The position numbers and the translations under genes are program-made. Shown here one piece after another: positions 1 through 12,679 of a DNA stretch of 64,000 nucleotides (positions within the stretch are counted from its first letter, which is position 1; each line of letters opens with the position of its first letter). This DNA is from Phycisphaerales bacterium (GTDB lineage Bacteria > Planctomycetota > Phycisphaerae > UBA1845 > Fen-1342). The notes beneath the pieces were generated by a model, which was not told where the DNA came from, did no database searches, and worked only from the letters and a program-made list of their open reading frames with translations. The stretch spans positions 3,596,001 through 3,660,000 of the forward strand of contig JADJXS010000001.1 in the NCBI GenBank assembly GCA_016710275.1, in the 5' to 3' direction.

Positions 1-770
1 ACTTCGGTGCCGCCCATAAAGCTGTTCGTGCCGGACTGGATCAGCGTGCTGGGGCGGACGAACAGCGCCGTCACGATCGCGTCATGCCGCGAGATCAGCG
101 TGGTCTTTTCGAGCCGATCGAGCGCGTCCTCGTGGAGCTTGCGGGCCGCGCGAACCCCCGCTTCCTGAATCTTCACCGCCTCGCCCGCCTCCGTGATCGA
201 TTCCTCGGCGATACGAAGCTGCGCGCGGGTGGAGCGCAACTGGGCATCGACGCTGTCCACGGACGTCTGCGCGATCAGCATCGCCTGCGGCGAGCTCATG
301 CGATCGGCGTCGCGCTGCTTCTCCTGCTCAAGGTCAAAGTCCAGCCGCCGCTTCTCCGCCTCCAGCCGCGCCACCGTTCCGCGAACCTGGTCCGCGTTGG
401 CCTCCGACTTGCGCACGTTGATGCGGGCCTGTTCCAGCAGCGCTTCGGCGCGGTCCAACTCGGCCTTCAGGCGGTCCGCGGCGCGCTGCTCCTCATCCTT
501 TTTGAGGACGACCAGCACGTCGCCGCTGCGGACGTAATTGCCCGGGCGAACCGGCGTCTCAATCACCTCGCCCGACGCTTCCGACTTGATCTGAAACCGC
601 ATCCGCGGCTCGATCAGCCCGCTGGCGGTGATCGGTACGGAGATGTCGCCGCGCGTGGCGCGGCCGAACTCGGGCTTGTCCCACGGCATTTCGACGCGGA
701 CGCTGCTCAGCACCCACCAGCCGATCACCACCGCCACTGCCGCCGCCGCCAGCCAGAGCCACTTTTGCAT
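1..770 (-). CDS. Efflux periplasmic adaptor (HlyD/MacA-type membrane fusion protein), C-terminus cut by window edge
   Basis: Reading the minus strand from an ATG at 770 gives at least 256 residues without a stop. The protein opens with MQKWLWLAAAAVAVVIGWW, a single N-terminal membrane segment. A lipoyl-like half follows (GEVIETPVRPGNYVRSGDVL, about residues 68-87), then about 130 residues of heptad-rich helix (about 95-225), and the other lipoyl half begins near the edge (LISRHDAIVTALFVRPSTLI). This order is typical of adaptors that join an inner-membrane ABC or RND pump to an outer-membrane channel; MacA-like ABC partners are the commonest match for this short N-terminal anchor, but the pump gene would lie outside the window. 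It sits 85 bp downstream of alanine dehydrogenase on the same strand, with no obvious functional link. Confidence 0.85.
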   Translation of the reverse strand, partial: MQKWLWLAAAAVAVVIGWWVLSSVRVEMPWDKPEFGRATRGDISVPITASGLIEPRMRFQIKSEASGEVIETPVRPGNYVRSGDVLVVLKKDEEQRAADRLKAELDRAEALLEQARINVRKSEANADQVRGTVARLEAEKRRLDFDLEQEKQRDADRMSSPQAMLIAQTSVDSVDAQLRSTRAQLRIAEESITEAGEAVKIQEAGVRAARKLHEDALDRLEKTTLISRHDAIVTALFVRPSTLIQSGTNSFMGGTE

Positions 771-855
771 GGAATCTCGTTCTCGAATATCAGTCCGAAG
801 GCCCGCTTCGGGTCGCGGAGCGGCATCACGCCGTCGGCGACGCCGCCGGTCGGGC

Positions 856-1962
856 TTACCAATCCACTTTCTTCAGCGGCAGGTCAAACGTTGCCGCCAC
901 GGCCGGGCAAGTCAACTCACCGCGGAACACGCTCACGCCCGCCGCAAAGCCGGCATCCTGCGCCGCAAGTCCGGCCAATCCCAGCTTCGCCAGCCGGAGA
1001 ACATACCCGATCGTCGCATGGGTCAGTCCCAGCGTGCTGGTGCGGCCGACCGCCCCCGGCATGTTCGTCACGCCGTAATGGACGATCTGGTCCACCACAA
1101 ACGTCGGCTCGCGGTGGGTCGTCGGTCGGATCGTCTCGCAGCAGCCGCCCTGGTCAATGCCGACGTCGACGATCACCGCGCCGGGCTGCATCAGCGTCAG
1201 GTACTCGCGCGGGATCAGCATCGGCGCCCGCGCCCCGGGGATCAGCACCGCCCCGATCACCGCGTCGGACTCCGGCAGGCGGGCGCGAATCGCCTCCGGG
1301 GTGCTGAAGATCGTATGCACGTTGGCCGGCATGGTCTCATCGAGGTAGCGCAGCCGGTTCAGATCGACGTCGAGTACGTTCACATTGGCGCCCAGCCCCG
1401 CAGCGACACGCGCCGCCGCGGCCCCCACCACGCCGCCCCCCAGCACCAGCACGTTGGCCGGCGCAACCCCCGGAATTCCCCCCAGCAGAATGCCGCGCCC
1501 CATGGTCGGCTTGCCCAGGCAGCGGGCCGCTTCCTGCACGCTCATCTTGCCCGCCACTTCGCTCATCGGAGCCAGCAGCGGCAGCCGACCCGCGGAATCG
1601 CGGACCGTCTCGTAAGCCACTGCGGTGCAGCCGCTGCGCAACAGTCCCTCGGTCAATTCGCGGCTCGCCGCCAAGTGCAGGAACGTGAACAGAATCTGCC
1701 CGGACCGAAGCAGGCGAATCTCGCCCGCCTGCGGCTCCTTCACCTTGCAGACCAGCTCCGCCTCACCGAATACCTCCTCCGCAGTCGCCGCGACGAGCGC
1801 CCCATAAGCCTGATAGTCTTCATCCGCAAAGCCCGAACCAAGCCCCGCCCCCCTTTCCACGATCACGCTGTGCCCGGCCCGGCGAAGCTGTTCCGCCCCG
1901 GCCGGGGTCATCGCGACCCGATATTCATCCGCACGAATCTCACGCGGCACGCCAATGATCAC
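856..1962 (-). CDS. ald: Alanine dehydrogenase
   Basis: NAD-dependent interconversion of L-alanine with pyruvate and ammonia. From a GTG at 1962 the protein is 368 residues, the normal family length, and begins VIIGVPREI, aligning with the usual family N-terminus; an AGGGGA Shine-Dalgarno-like stretch lies about 9 bp upstream. An ATG at 2007 would add 15 unconserved residues. Visible family motifs are EYRVAMTPAG near the N-terminus, the substrate-binding VCKVKEP and FTFLHLAAS blocks, the Rossmann loop VLVLGGGVVG and the late VIVDVGIDQGG block. It is divergent from the lipoprotein gene that starts at 2062, so the roughly 100 bp between them should hold both promoters, although no convincing hexamers were seen. 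Identification is firm; the start is likely but not certain. Confidence 0.93.
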   Translation of the reverse strand: MIIGVPREIRADEYRVAMTPAGAEQLRRAGHSVIVERGAGLGSGFADEDYQAYGALVAATAEEVFGEAELVCKVKEPQAGEIRLLRSGQILFTFLHLAASRELTEGLLRSGCTAVAYETVRDSAGRLPLLAPMSEVAGKMSVQEAARCLGKPTMGRGILLGGIPGVAPANVLVLGGGVVGAAAARVAAGLGANVNVLDVDLNRLRYLDETMPANVHTIFSTPEAIRARLPESDAVIGAVLIPGARAPMLIPREYLTLMQPGAVIVDVGIDQGGCCETIRPTTHREPTFVVDQIVHYGVTNMPGAVGRTSTLGLTHATIGYVLRLAKLGLAGLAAQDAGFAAGVSVFRGELTCPAVAATFDLPLKKVDW

Positions 1963-2061
1963 GCGACTGTTCCCCTGGGGGCGGCGGGCCGATACGTCCA
2001 TACGCAAACCGGCCGGAATTGCGGGAGGTTACGGGTGCCGATATCGCCTCGCAAGTCACGC

Positions 2062-2634
2062 ATGCTGCGACGGGCTTCGCCGCTGCTTGCGGTGGCGATC
2101 GCGGCGACGACTTTTTCCGGCTGCCACACCGGGCGCATGCGCAGCATGGTCCCGTTTCAGGATCTCTCCGAAGCGCCGCCCACCCCCTTTCTCAGAGAGC
2201 CCGTCCTCGTAACCGATTGGCCTCGGTTGTTACCGCGCGCCACCGTGCTCGGCGGACGGGTCATCCTCGCCACGGCCACGACCCCGGCCGAGTGGGAGGA
2301 GCTGCGGGCAGCGCTATCGCCCGTGCGGGTGGAGCCGGACCTCTCGACCTCCGCGGTCATTTTGATCGCATCGTGCGCGGGCACGCCGATTTCGGGCGAA
2401 TGGCCTTTGACGACACGATCCGTTCGATTGGTCCGCGGCTACGCGATGGTCTCGACTGAGTTCCTTGGCGGAACCTATCTCTCTGACAATACTGTGCTTG
2501 CAGAGGTACTCGTCATTCCCGGGATGATCGCCCCGCTCGTTATCGAGATCAGCGGCGAACGATATTTCCCCCCGCTCTCACCCGGCAGCGAAGTCGCTTC
2601 CGAGGCGGCTCCAACGCCTCCCCTACCTCGTTGA
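2062..2634 (+). CDS. Putative lipoprotein of unknown function
   Basis: 190 residues from the ATG at 2062. The N-terminus has a basic head (MLRRAS), a hydrophobic stretch and a lipobox-like FSGC, so it probably carries a lipid-modified cysteine at about residue 21. The mature part has no recognisable domain; it contains a region of beta-strand-like hydrophobic patches (AVILIASC, VLVIPGMIAPLVIEI) and a Pro-rich tail. The same frame is open far upstream, but that part is antisense to ald and should be ignored. No strong ribosome-binding site is visible, so the start rests on the signal sequence. The kinase gene follows 88 bp downstream on the same strand. Function unknown; even its reality is only moderately supported. 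Confidence 0.55.
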   Translation: MLRRASPLLAVAIAATTFSGCHTGRMRSMVPFQDLSEAPPTPFLREPVLVTDWPRLLPRATVLGGRVILATATTPAEWEELRAALSPVRVEPDLSTSAVILIASCAGTPISGEWPLTTRSVRLVRGYAMVSTEFLGGTYLSDNTVLAEVLVIPGMIAPLVIEISGERYFPPLSPGSEVASEAAPTPPLPR

Positions 2635-2722
2635 CGGACCACACTATCGGGCCTATTGTCCACGCTGCGCATCAGCGGATGTTGCCGATTTCCAACACCA
2701 AGCGCTGTTCCAATTCAACACT

Positions 2723-3496
2723 ATGGGCATGAGCCTGACACCTTCCATTCAGAGCGGCGGGGCGCTGGCGGAGAAGCTGGCCGCGCTGGGGGCCATTGCC
2801 GCCAAGGTCGCACACGAGTTGAACAGCCCGCTGGACGGCAGCCGGCGGTTCGTCTCATTGGCGCTGCGCGCGATCGAATCAGCCGGGGATGAGCGCACTG
2901 CCGAGTACCTGCGCGAATCGCTCAGCGCTCACGATCGAATGCAGCGCGTGGTGCGCGAACTGCTGGACTTCGTGCGGTCGGCGCGGCCCGAGATCGAAGA
3001 GCACGGGCTTGATGCGCTGCTGGAGGAGGCGATCCGGGCACACGCGGAACGGGCGGCGCGCCAGGGAGTCGTGATCGTCAGCGACGTGTGCGACCCCGCA
3101 CCGCAGGTGGCCGGCGACGGGCTGTACCAGGTCTTCACCAACATCATTCGAAACGCGCTGGACGCCATGGCCGACGGCGGAACGCTGCGCATCCGGCTGC
3201 GCGCCGACGCTGAGGCCGTGGAAATCAGTTTCCAGGACACGGGTATCGGATTGCCGGCCGAATCCCAGCGCGTGTTCGAGCCGCTCTTCACGACCAAGCC
3301 GGCCGGCCGGGGCACCGGGCTGGGGCTGGCGCTGTGCCGGGAAATCGTGACGCGGCAGTACCACGGATCCATCTGCGCGGAACCAGGAGCCGAAGGCGGC
3401 GCGGTCTTTACGGTACGCATCCCGTCGTCGGCCTGCCGCACCGCGCTGCGCCGCAGCGCCGTTCCCCTGGACGCCCAACTCGGAGCCGGCGCATGA
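2723..3496 (+). CDS. Soluble histidine kinase without a sensor domain
   Basis: 257 residues, a minimal NtrB-type kinase core. The phospho-acceptor His31 sits in AHELNSPL, only 30 residues from the start, and is followed by a dimerisation helix pair. The ATP-binding domain shows the N box (NIIRNALDAM), G1 (DTGIGL), F box (FEPLFTTK) and G2 (GTGLGLAL). There is no membrane segment, PAS, GAF or other input domain, so sensing must come from a partner protein or from another kinase. It overlaps the next gene by 4 bp (ATGA at 3493-3496), which makes translational coupling and a cognate pair very likely. An alternative ATG two codons downstream exists. The signal sensed is not evident from the sequence. 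Confidence 0.9.
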   Translation: MGMSLTPSIQSGGALAEKLAALGAIAAKVAHELNSPLDGSRRFVSLALRAIESAGDERTAEYLRESLSAHDRMQRVVRELLDFVRSARPEIEEHGLDALLEEAIRAHAERAARQGVVIVSDVCDPAPQVAGDGLYQVFTNIIRNALDAMADGGTLRIRLRADAEAVEISFQDTGIGLPAESQRVFEPLFTTKPAGRGTGLGLALCREIVTRQYHGSICAEPGAEGGAVFTVRIPSSACRTALRRSAVPLDAQLGAGA

Positions 3497-4920
3497 ATGA
3501 ACACACGCTGCCGCCGCCGGCCGAAGCTCCGCGAGCGCGGGTGCTGATCGTGGACGACGATCCGGCCGTGCTGCGATCGCTGAGTGAGCTGCTGCGATTG
3601 GACGGTCACGAGACGGTGACGGCCCCCTCCGCGCCTGCGGCGCTTCGAGCGCTGGTGGATGCACAGGAGCGCGGCGGATTCGATCTGCTGATCACGGACC
3701 TGACCATGCCCGACGGGGACGGGCTGGACCTGCTGGGCGTGGCGCGGGAGCGCTGGGGCGAGATGCTGACGGTCATGCTGACGGGATTCGGCACGATTGA
3801 CGCGGCGGTCGAGGCGATGAAGCGCGGTGCGGTCGAGTTTCTCACCAAGCCGGTTGAGGATGAGCGGCTGCGGGCGATTGTGCAGCGCGCCGCGGCGCAG
3901 CAATCCGCCACCCGCGTCACCCGCGCGCTGCGAAGCGATGCGTCAGTGCGGACGCGCTTCGAGAATGTGTTCGGCCGCACCTACCAGATGCAGCGGGTCT
4001 TCGACCTGGCAGAGGCGGTCGCCGATTCGCGCACCACGATCCTGATGCACGGCGAGACCGGCACGGGCAAATCAATGATCGCCCGGGCGATTCACCAGCG
4101 CAGCCCGCGGCGCGACAAGCCGTTTATCGAAGTGGCCTGCGGCGCGATTCCCGAGACGCTGCTGGAGTCCGAGCTGTTCGGCCATGTGAAGGGCGCCTTC
4201 ACGGGCGCCGTCAGCGACAAGGAGGGGAAATTCCGCGCCGCCGAGGGCGGCACGATTTTCCTCGACGAGATCGGCACCGCCTCTCCGGCGCTGCAGGTGA
4301 AGCTGCTGCGCGTACTGCAGGAAAAGCGCTTCGAGCCGGTGGGGACGAACCGCACACTCGCCGCCGACGTCCGCGTGATCCTCGCGGCGAACGTGGACCT
4401 GGAGAAGGAGGTCGCCGCCGGCCGCTTCCGCAAAGACCTTTATTATCGAATCAACATCGTGACGATCGAGCTGCCGCCGCTGCGGTCGCGACTGGGCGAC
4501 ATCCCGCTGCTGGCAGAACACTTTCTCGCGAAATATCGCCGCGAGACGGGCAAGCACGTGCTGGGATTCTCGCGCGACGCGACCGAGGCGATGATGCGCT
4601 ACGCCTGGCCGGGCAATGTGCGCGAGCTGGAGAACTGCGTCGAGCGCGCGGTCGTGCTGATGCGCGGCGACTTCGTCGGCCGGCAGGACCTGCCGCCGCA
4701 GGTCGTCGCGGCCGCCAGCGGGGAGTTGCCGGCGCTGAGCGTGGGGGGCTTCTCGCGGCAGTCGCTGCGCAAGGCGCTCGAGGAGCCGGAAAAGCAGATT
4801 CTGCGCGCGGCGCTGGAGGCCAACAACTGGAACCGCCAGCTCACCGCCGAGATGCTGGAGATCAACCGCACCACGCTCTACAAGAAGATGCGGCAGCACG
4901 GGCTGATGTCGCGGCGCTAG
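3493..4920 (+). CDS. NtrC-family sigma54-dependent response regulator
   Basis: 475 residues from the ATG that overlaps the kinase stop. The receiver domain covers about 1-135, with acidic DDD at 21-23 and the phospho-acceptor Asp69 in LLITDLTMP. The AAA+ domain has Walker A GETGTGKS, the sigma54-contact loop GAFTGA (within FGHVKGAFTGA), Walker B FLDEIG and the usual arginine-rich sensor regions. A Fis-type helix-turn-helix closes the protein (QLTAEMLEINRTTLYKKMRQ). All parts needed for phosphorylation-dependent activation of sigma54 promoters are intact. The downstream neighbour is lysine transaminase, but no clear -24/-12 element was seen in front of it, so the target genes are unknown. Confidence 0.94.
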   Translation: MNEHTLPPPAEAPRARVLIVDDDPAVLRSLSELLRLDGHETVTAPSAPAALRALVDAQERGGFDLLITDLTMPDGDGLDLLGVARERWGEMLTVMLTGFGTIDAAVEAMKRGAVEFLTKPVEDERLRAIVQRAAAQQSATRVTRALRSDASVRTRFENVFGRTYQMQRVFDLAEAVADSRTTILMHGETGTGKSMIARAIHQRSPRRDKPFIEVACGAIPETLLESELFGHVKGAFTGAVSDKEGKFRAAEGGTIFLDEIGTASPALQVKLLRVLQEKRFEPVGTNRTLAADVRVILAANVDLEKEVAAGRFRKDLYYRINIVTIELPPLRSRLGDIPLLAEHFLAKYRRETGKHVLGFSRDATEAMMRYAWPGNVRELENCVERAVVLMRGDFVGRQDLPPQVVAAASGELPALSVGGFSRQSLRKALEEPEKQILRAALEANNWNRQLTAEMLEINRTTLYKKMRQHGLMSRR

Positions 4921-4931
4921 CAACGCAAGAG

Positions 4932-4947
4932 CGGGTTTGGAAACCCG
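4932..4947. repeat. Small inverted repeat after the regulator gene
   Basis: A perfect 6 bp stem (CGGGTT/AACCCG) with a 4-base loop begins 12 bp after the regulator stop. A second, very GC-rich inverted repeat (9 bp arms, 4976-4994) lies before lat. Neither is followed by a T-run, so they may be weak terminator or leader structures, or chance in GC-rich DNA. Confidence 0.3.
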
Positions 4948-5066
4948 TGCGGGGGCTGATACGATGGACCGTTCGCGCGCCGCCGGGCGGCGCGGGTAGG
5001 AATGCCGATCTCCGCGACCGATGCGGAGGATCGCACAGGCGCCGGACCGCGCCGGGAGGAGTTGCC

Positions 5067-6401
<1,335 letters not shown>

Positions 6402-6512
6402 GCGCGAGATCGCGGAGCCTCACGGGACGCTGATGGAAGCGACGCACGGCGGCACTCCAGTCCGGCAGCGCACACCCGGCTCTTGTGCGACATGGATTGC
6501 ATGCGGCGCGCT

Positions 6513-6950
6513 TTATCGCGCTTCAGGCATGACCGCGATCACTTTCAGCTCAATCGCGATCGGCGTCGGCAGGCGGGAAATCTCGATCGTGGTGCGCGTC
6601 GGGTTGGGCTTGCCCGGCCCGGCGAAATATTCTGCGTAGAGCCGGTTGTACGCGGCGAAGTCGCGGGGCATGTCAGTCAGAAACACCGTCACGTCCACAA
6701 TGCAGCTCCAATCCGCGCCGGCGTCCTCCAGGACCGCGCGGACGTTGTCGAACACGCTGCGGCACTGGGCCTCGATGTCGTGCGCGACGACGTTCCCCGC
6801 GGCGTCGAGCGTGACTCCCGGAATCTGCGAAGTGCCGCGGCGGCGCGGCCCAACCCCCGAGAGAAAGAGCAGGTTGCCGACGCGTTTGGCGTGCGGATAA
6901 GCGCCGACCGGCTCCGGGGCGCTGCGGCTGACGACATCCTCGACTGACAT
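6513..6950 (-). CDS. Rid-family (YjgF/YER057c/UK114) deaminase
   Basis: 145 residues from the ATG at 6950, which has an AGGTGA ribosome-binding site 5-6 bp upstream; an in-frame ATG at 6986 lacks one. Family features include PVGAYPHAKRVGNLLFLSG near the N-terminus, a central DIEAQCRSVFDNVRAVLEDAG helix and the PTRTTIEI block holding the arginine that in RidA binds the carboxylate of 2-iminoacids. An insertion after FLSGVGP (RRRGTSQIPG) resembles the 2-aminomuconate deaminase branch. Canonical members hydrolyse reactive enamine/imine products of PLP enzymes, which would suit its position beside lysine transaminase (opposite strand) and downstream of glutamine synthetase. The exact substrate cannot be told from sequence. 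Confidence 0.85.
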   Translation of the reverse strand: MSVEDVVSRSAPEPVGAYPHAKRVGNLLFLSGVGPRRRGTSQIPGVTLDAAGNVVAHDIEAQCRSVFDNVRAVLEDAGADWSCIVDVTVFLTDMPRDFAAYNRLYAEYFAGPGKPNPTRTTIEISRLPTPIAIELKVIAVMPEAR

Positions 6951-7030
6951 GCGTTCACCTCGCATCGACCCGGCGCCGATCGTCACGGCCGCATGAGGCC
7001 GTGATCAAGCGCGTGGGCCGATGGTAACGC

Positions 7031-7064
7031 CGGGAGCACCGCCGACAAGCCGACGGTGCTCCCG
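7031..7064. terminator. Hairpin downstream of glnN (11 bp perfect stem, no T-run)
   Basis: CGGGAGCACCG at 7031-7041 pairs with CGGTGCTCCCG at 7054-7064 across a 12-base loop. It lies between the end of glnN and the start of the Rid gene. With no T-run on either strand it is not a textbook intrinsic terminator; a transcript-stabilising or Rho-assisted 3' hairpin is the better reading. Confidence 0.45.
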
Positions 7065-7117
7065 CACGAAGTTCCACATTGACAATCAGCGCGCCCAAAA
7101 GGCGCGTTGTTCAGCAA

Positions 7118-9328
<2,211 letters not shown>

Positions 9329-9726
9329 TTCCTGCGCCTCTCCTGCCCAAGCCCCGACCCCGCACTCCGACACGCCGCACTGCGGAACACCCGCAGCGAG
9401 GGCGGAATTCGACGAGCGCCGCCGGCTGGCGCGCGCACTCGCGACTCTGCTATCGGCGCTTCGTGCGCTGCAACTGAACGGCGGGCATGCGGTCCGTACG
9501 CAGCGCGACGGGCTTCGGTTCAGGCGGGAACGGAATGTACGGCCGCCGTCGAAAAGCCGCAAGAACCGCGCGCTGAATAATGCGTATACACTGAATAGAG
9601 CGGTGCGTTCCGATAACCCGATTGTTCAAACCGGTATTGACATCGCGGAGTCAGCGCGAACTTAGCGCAAATCAGGCCAAGACAAGCGATTCCGCGCCAA
9701 TAGGCACCCGGAGGCGACCGCCGGCG
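9329..9726. other. Intergenic region upstream of glnN, with a direct repeat
   Basis: This gap between the polA end and the glnN start holds no supported gene. It contains a direct repeat of CTGAATA at 9573-9579 and 9591-9597, 18 bp apart, flanking the palindrome GTATAC (9584-9589). The repeat lies just upstream of a candidate glnN promoter, a position expected for an activator site. Nothing else was recognised. Confidence 0.35.
9534..9562 (-). promoter_or_regulatory. Candidate sigma70-type promoter for glnN
   Basis: On the minus strand TTGCGG (9562-9557) and TACATT (9539-9534) are separated by exactly 17 bp. Transcription would begin near 9527, giving a leader of about 200 bases. The hexamers match consensus only at 3/6 and 4/6, so this is tentative. 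Confidence 0.3.
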
Positions 9727-12633
9727 CTACTTGCTCTCCAGCCAGTTCTCGCCGCAGGCCACATCCACCTTCAGCGGCACCCGCAGCGCCAGCGCCGCGC
9801 TCATCACCTCGCGCACCACCCCCGACAGCTCCGCTGCCCGGCTGCGCGCACCCTCGCACACCAGTTCGTCATGAACCTGCAGGAGCAGCCGCAGCGGCAA
9901 TCGCTCCTGCTCGATCCGCGCTTGCAAGCGCACCATCGCGATCTTGATCAGGTCCGCCGCGCTGCCCTGCATCACCGTGTTGACCGCCAGCCGCTCAGCC
10001 TGCGCGCGGGCGGCGGCGTTGCGCGACTCGATGTCCCAGATCGGCCGCCAGCGCCCCAGAATCGTGCGCACCCCGCCGTCGCGCCGCGCGTCGGCGATGA
10101 TGCGGTCCATGAAGCCGCGCACCCGCGGGTAACGGGCGAAATAGTCATCGATGAACCGCTGCGCCTCGGGGCGCGACATCCCCGTGCCGCGCGCCAGACC
10201 AAAGGCCGTCTGGCCGTAGATGATGCCGAAGTTAATGGCCTTGGCGCGGCTGCGCATCTCGCGGGTCACCTGCTCAATCGGCACGTTGTTCACCTGCGCC
10301 GCGACGAAGGTGTGAATGTCCGCGTCCTGCGCGAACGCCGTGAGCAGTTGCTCATCCTCGGAGAAGTGCGCCAGCACCCGCAGCTCGATCTGCGAATAGT
10401 CGGCGACGATCAGCACCTCCTCCCGCGAGCGCGGCACGAACGCGCGGCGGATCTCGCGCCCCAGCTCCGTGCGGATCGGGATGTTCTGCAGGTTCGGCTC
10501 GCTGCTCGACAACCTCCCGGTCACGGCGCCGGTCTGGTGGAAGCTCGTGTGCACCCGCCCGGTGCGGGCGCTGCGCGCGGCGGGCAGCGCATCGACGTAC
10601 GTGCCGCGCAGCTTCTGCAATTCGCGATACTCCAGCAGCAGCGCCGGCAGCGGGTTGTCCCCCTCGGCGGCCAGCGTCTCCAGCACCTCCGCATCCGTGC
10701 TGCGCGTGGTGCGCGTGCGCTTCACCACCCGAAATCCGAGCTTGTCGAACAGCACTTCGCCCAGTTGCTTTGGGGAATCCACGTTGAATTTCACGCCGGC
10801 CAGCTCATGGATCCGCGTGACCAGCTCATCCGCGCGGACCGCCATGCGGCCGCTGAGCGTCTGCAGAAAGCCCGTGTCGAGCGAGATGCCGGCCTCCTCC
10901 ATTCGCGCCAATACATGCATCAGCGGCATCTCGACGTCGTGAAACAGCCGCTGCACCTGCTCGCGCTCCAGCCGCGGTTCGTAGTGCCGCGCCAGCCGCA
11001 GCGTGAAGTCCGCATCCTCCGCGGCGTATTCGGCGACGTGCTCCAGCGGCACCTGGTCCATCCGCAACTGGTCGCGGCCCTTCCCGATCAGATCCGTGAT
11101 GGGGATCATCTCGTGATCCAGCACCACCCGCGCCAGCGAATCAAGCCCGAACGAATTGCGCAACGGGTCGCATAGAAACGCGGCAATCATCGTGTCGAAC
11201 AGCGGGCCGCGCACGATCAGCCCCGCCTGCTCCAGCACCAGAAGGTCGTACTTGAGGTTGTGCCCGATCTTGCGGATGCGCGGGTCGGCCAGCAGCGGGC
11301 CCAGCCGGCTGCGAACCTCCGCCACGTCGAGCGCCGTGCCGAACGAGGCCATCGTGGGAACGTAGCAGCCGCTGCCGACCTGCCACGCCAGCGCGATTCC
11401 GACCAATTCGGCGTCGATCGGATTCACCGACGTGGTTTCCGTATCGACGCAAAATTCGCCAACCGACGCCAAGTCTCGCGCGACGGCGTCCAGATCCGCC
11501 AGATTCGTGATCAACCGCCATTGGGTCCGCCGCGGCTCCAGCAGCGCGGCGTCGGCTTTTTCGACGGCCCGCGGGTCCTTTGCGGCGACGGCCGCGGACA
11601 TGAAATCCGCCGATGCACCGCCCTCCGCCCCGTCCGCTTCGTCCGCGTCCACACTCGAATTCCCGGCGCGAGGCGAAGCGGCGTGAATCGCGCCGGCGCT
11701 CGGCGGCGCCATCCCGGCCTCACCCGCCTCCGGCGCCGGGGATTTGACGGGAGCATCCCCGTCGCCGGCCGAGCGCCCCGGCACCTGCTCGACCAGCCTG
11801 CGAAAACCGAGTTGGGTGAACATGGGTTTCACCGCATCCCAGTCCAACCGGTCGCTGCGCGCATCCTCCAGCTCGAAACGGAGCGGCACATCGCGCCGCA
11901 GTGTTACCAGTTGCCGCGTGATCGGCATCTGCGCGGCGAATGCCCGCAGCGCGTCGCGTTGCTTGGGACTCAGCTCATCGGCGTGTGCCAGCACGGCGTC
12001 GGCGGTGCCGTACTTCTGAATGAGCTTGGCGGCCGTCTTGGGGCCGATGCCGGGAACACCGGGCACGTTATCCACGGAGTCGCCCATCAGCGTCTGTGCT
12101 TCCACGGCCTGCGCGGGCGTCCAGCCCTTGGTTTCGAGCAGACGCTGCGGCGTGATCACATCCCCCTTGAAGGGATCAAACAGCGACACACGATCCGAGA
12201 GCAACTGCTCCAGATCCTTGTCGCGGCTGACGACGAACACGTGCAGATCCGGCTCTTCGGTGGTCAGCTTCTCGCAGAGCGTGGCGATGATGTCGTCGGC
12301 TTCGTGCCCGGTCTGGCGCAGCGTGCGCATCCGCAGCGCCTCCAGAATCTGCACGATGCGGCGCGACTGAACCGGCAGGTCCTCGGGAGCCGGATCGCGA
12401 TGCTCCTTGTAGGCGGGATAGATCCGCTTGCGCTCCAGCTTGTCCTCGTCCGAATCCAGGACCATGACGACATAGTCCGGCTTCCGATCGCGCACCAGGT
12501 TGATCAGCATCTGGTAAAAGACGTGCGTCGCGCGGGTCGGCTCGCCCGTCGGCGAGCTGAGATTGCCGAAGGGTGCGAAATAGGCGCGGTAGATCTGGGC
12601 GTGACCGTCGATGATGTAGAGCGCGCGGGCCAT
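9727..12633 (-). CDS. polA: DNA polymerase I
   Basis: Repair and Okazaki-fragment polymerase. 968 residues from the ATG at 12633 (an ATG three codons upstream is equally possible; no clear ribosome-binding site). The 5' nuclease domain (about 1-290) opens with YIIDGHAQIYRAYFAP and has the GHEADDIIATL block. An Ala/Pro-rich linker (about 310-395) precedes a 3'-5' exonuclease domain whose catalytic set is intact: FCVDTETTSV (about 398), HNLKYDLLVL and YAAEDADFTL. The polymerase domain shows motif A (VADYSQIELRVLAHFSED), motif B (KAINFGIIYGQ, with Phe at the nucleotide-discriminating site) and motif C (LLLQVHDELVCEG). It is therefore a proofreading enzyme, unlike the exonuclease-dead Taq or Bacillus types. 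Confidence 0.97.
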   Translation of the reverse strand: MARALYIIDGHAQIYRAYFAPFGNLSSPTGEPTRATHVFYQMLINLVRDRKPDYVVMVLDSDEDKLERKRIYPAYKEHRDPAPEDLPVQSRRIVQILEALRMRTLRQTGHEADDIIATLCEKLTTEEPDLHVFVVSRDKDLEQLLSDRVSLFDPFKGDVITPQRLLETKGWTPAQAVEAQTLMGDSVDNVPGVPGIGPKTAAKLIQKYGTADAVLAHADELSPKQRDALRAFAAQMPITRQLVTLRRDVPLRFELEDARSDRLDWDAVKPMFTQLGFRRLVEQVPGRSAGDGDAPVKSPAPEAGEAGMAPPSAGAIHAASPRAGNSSVDADEADGAEGGASADFMSAAVAAKDPRAVEKADAALLEPRRTQWRLITNLADLDAVARDLASVGEFCVDTETTSVNPIDAELVGIALAWQVGSGCYVPTMASFGTALDVAEVRSRLGPLLADPRIRKIGHNLKYDLLVLEQAGLIVRGPLFDTMIAAFLCDPLRNSFGLDSLARVVLDHEMIPITDLIGKGRDQLRMDQVPLEHVAEYAAEDADFTLRLARHYEPRLEREQVQRLFHDVEMPLMHVLARMEEAGISLDTGFLQTLSGRMAVRADELVTRIHELAGVKFNVDSPKQLGEVLFDKLGFRVVKRTRTTRSTDAEVLETLAAEGDNPLPALLLEYRELQKLRGTYVDALPAARSARTGRVHTSFHQTGAVTGRLSSSEPNLQNIPIRTELGREIRRAFVPRSREEVLIVADYSQIELRVLAHFSEDEQLLTAFAQDADIHTFVAAQVNNVPIEQVTREMRSRAKAINFGIIYGQTAFGLARGTGMSRPEAQRFIDDYFARYPRVRGFMDRIIADARRDGGVRTILGRWRPIWDIESRNAAARAQAERLAVNTVMQGSAADLIKIAMVRLQARIEQERLPLRLLLQVHDELVCEGARSRAAELSGVVREVMSAALALRVPLKVDVACGENWLESK

Positions 12634-12679
12634 GGGCGACATCGTACAGAAGCGCCCGCCCGCCCGCCCGCGCGGCCCG

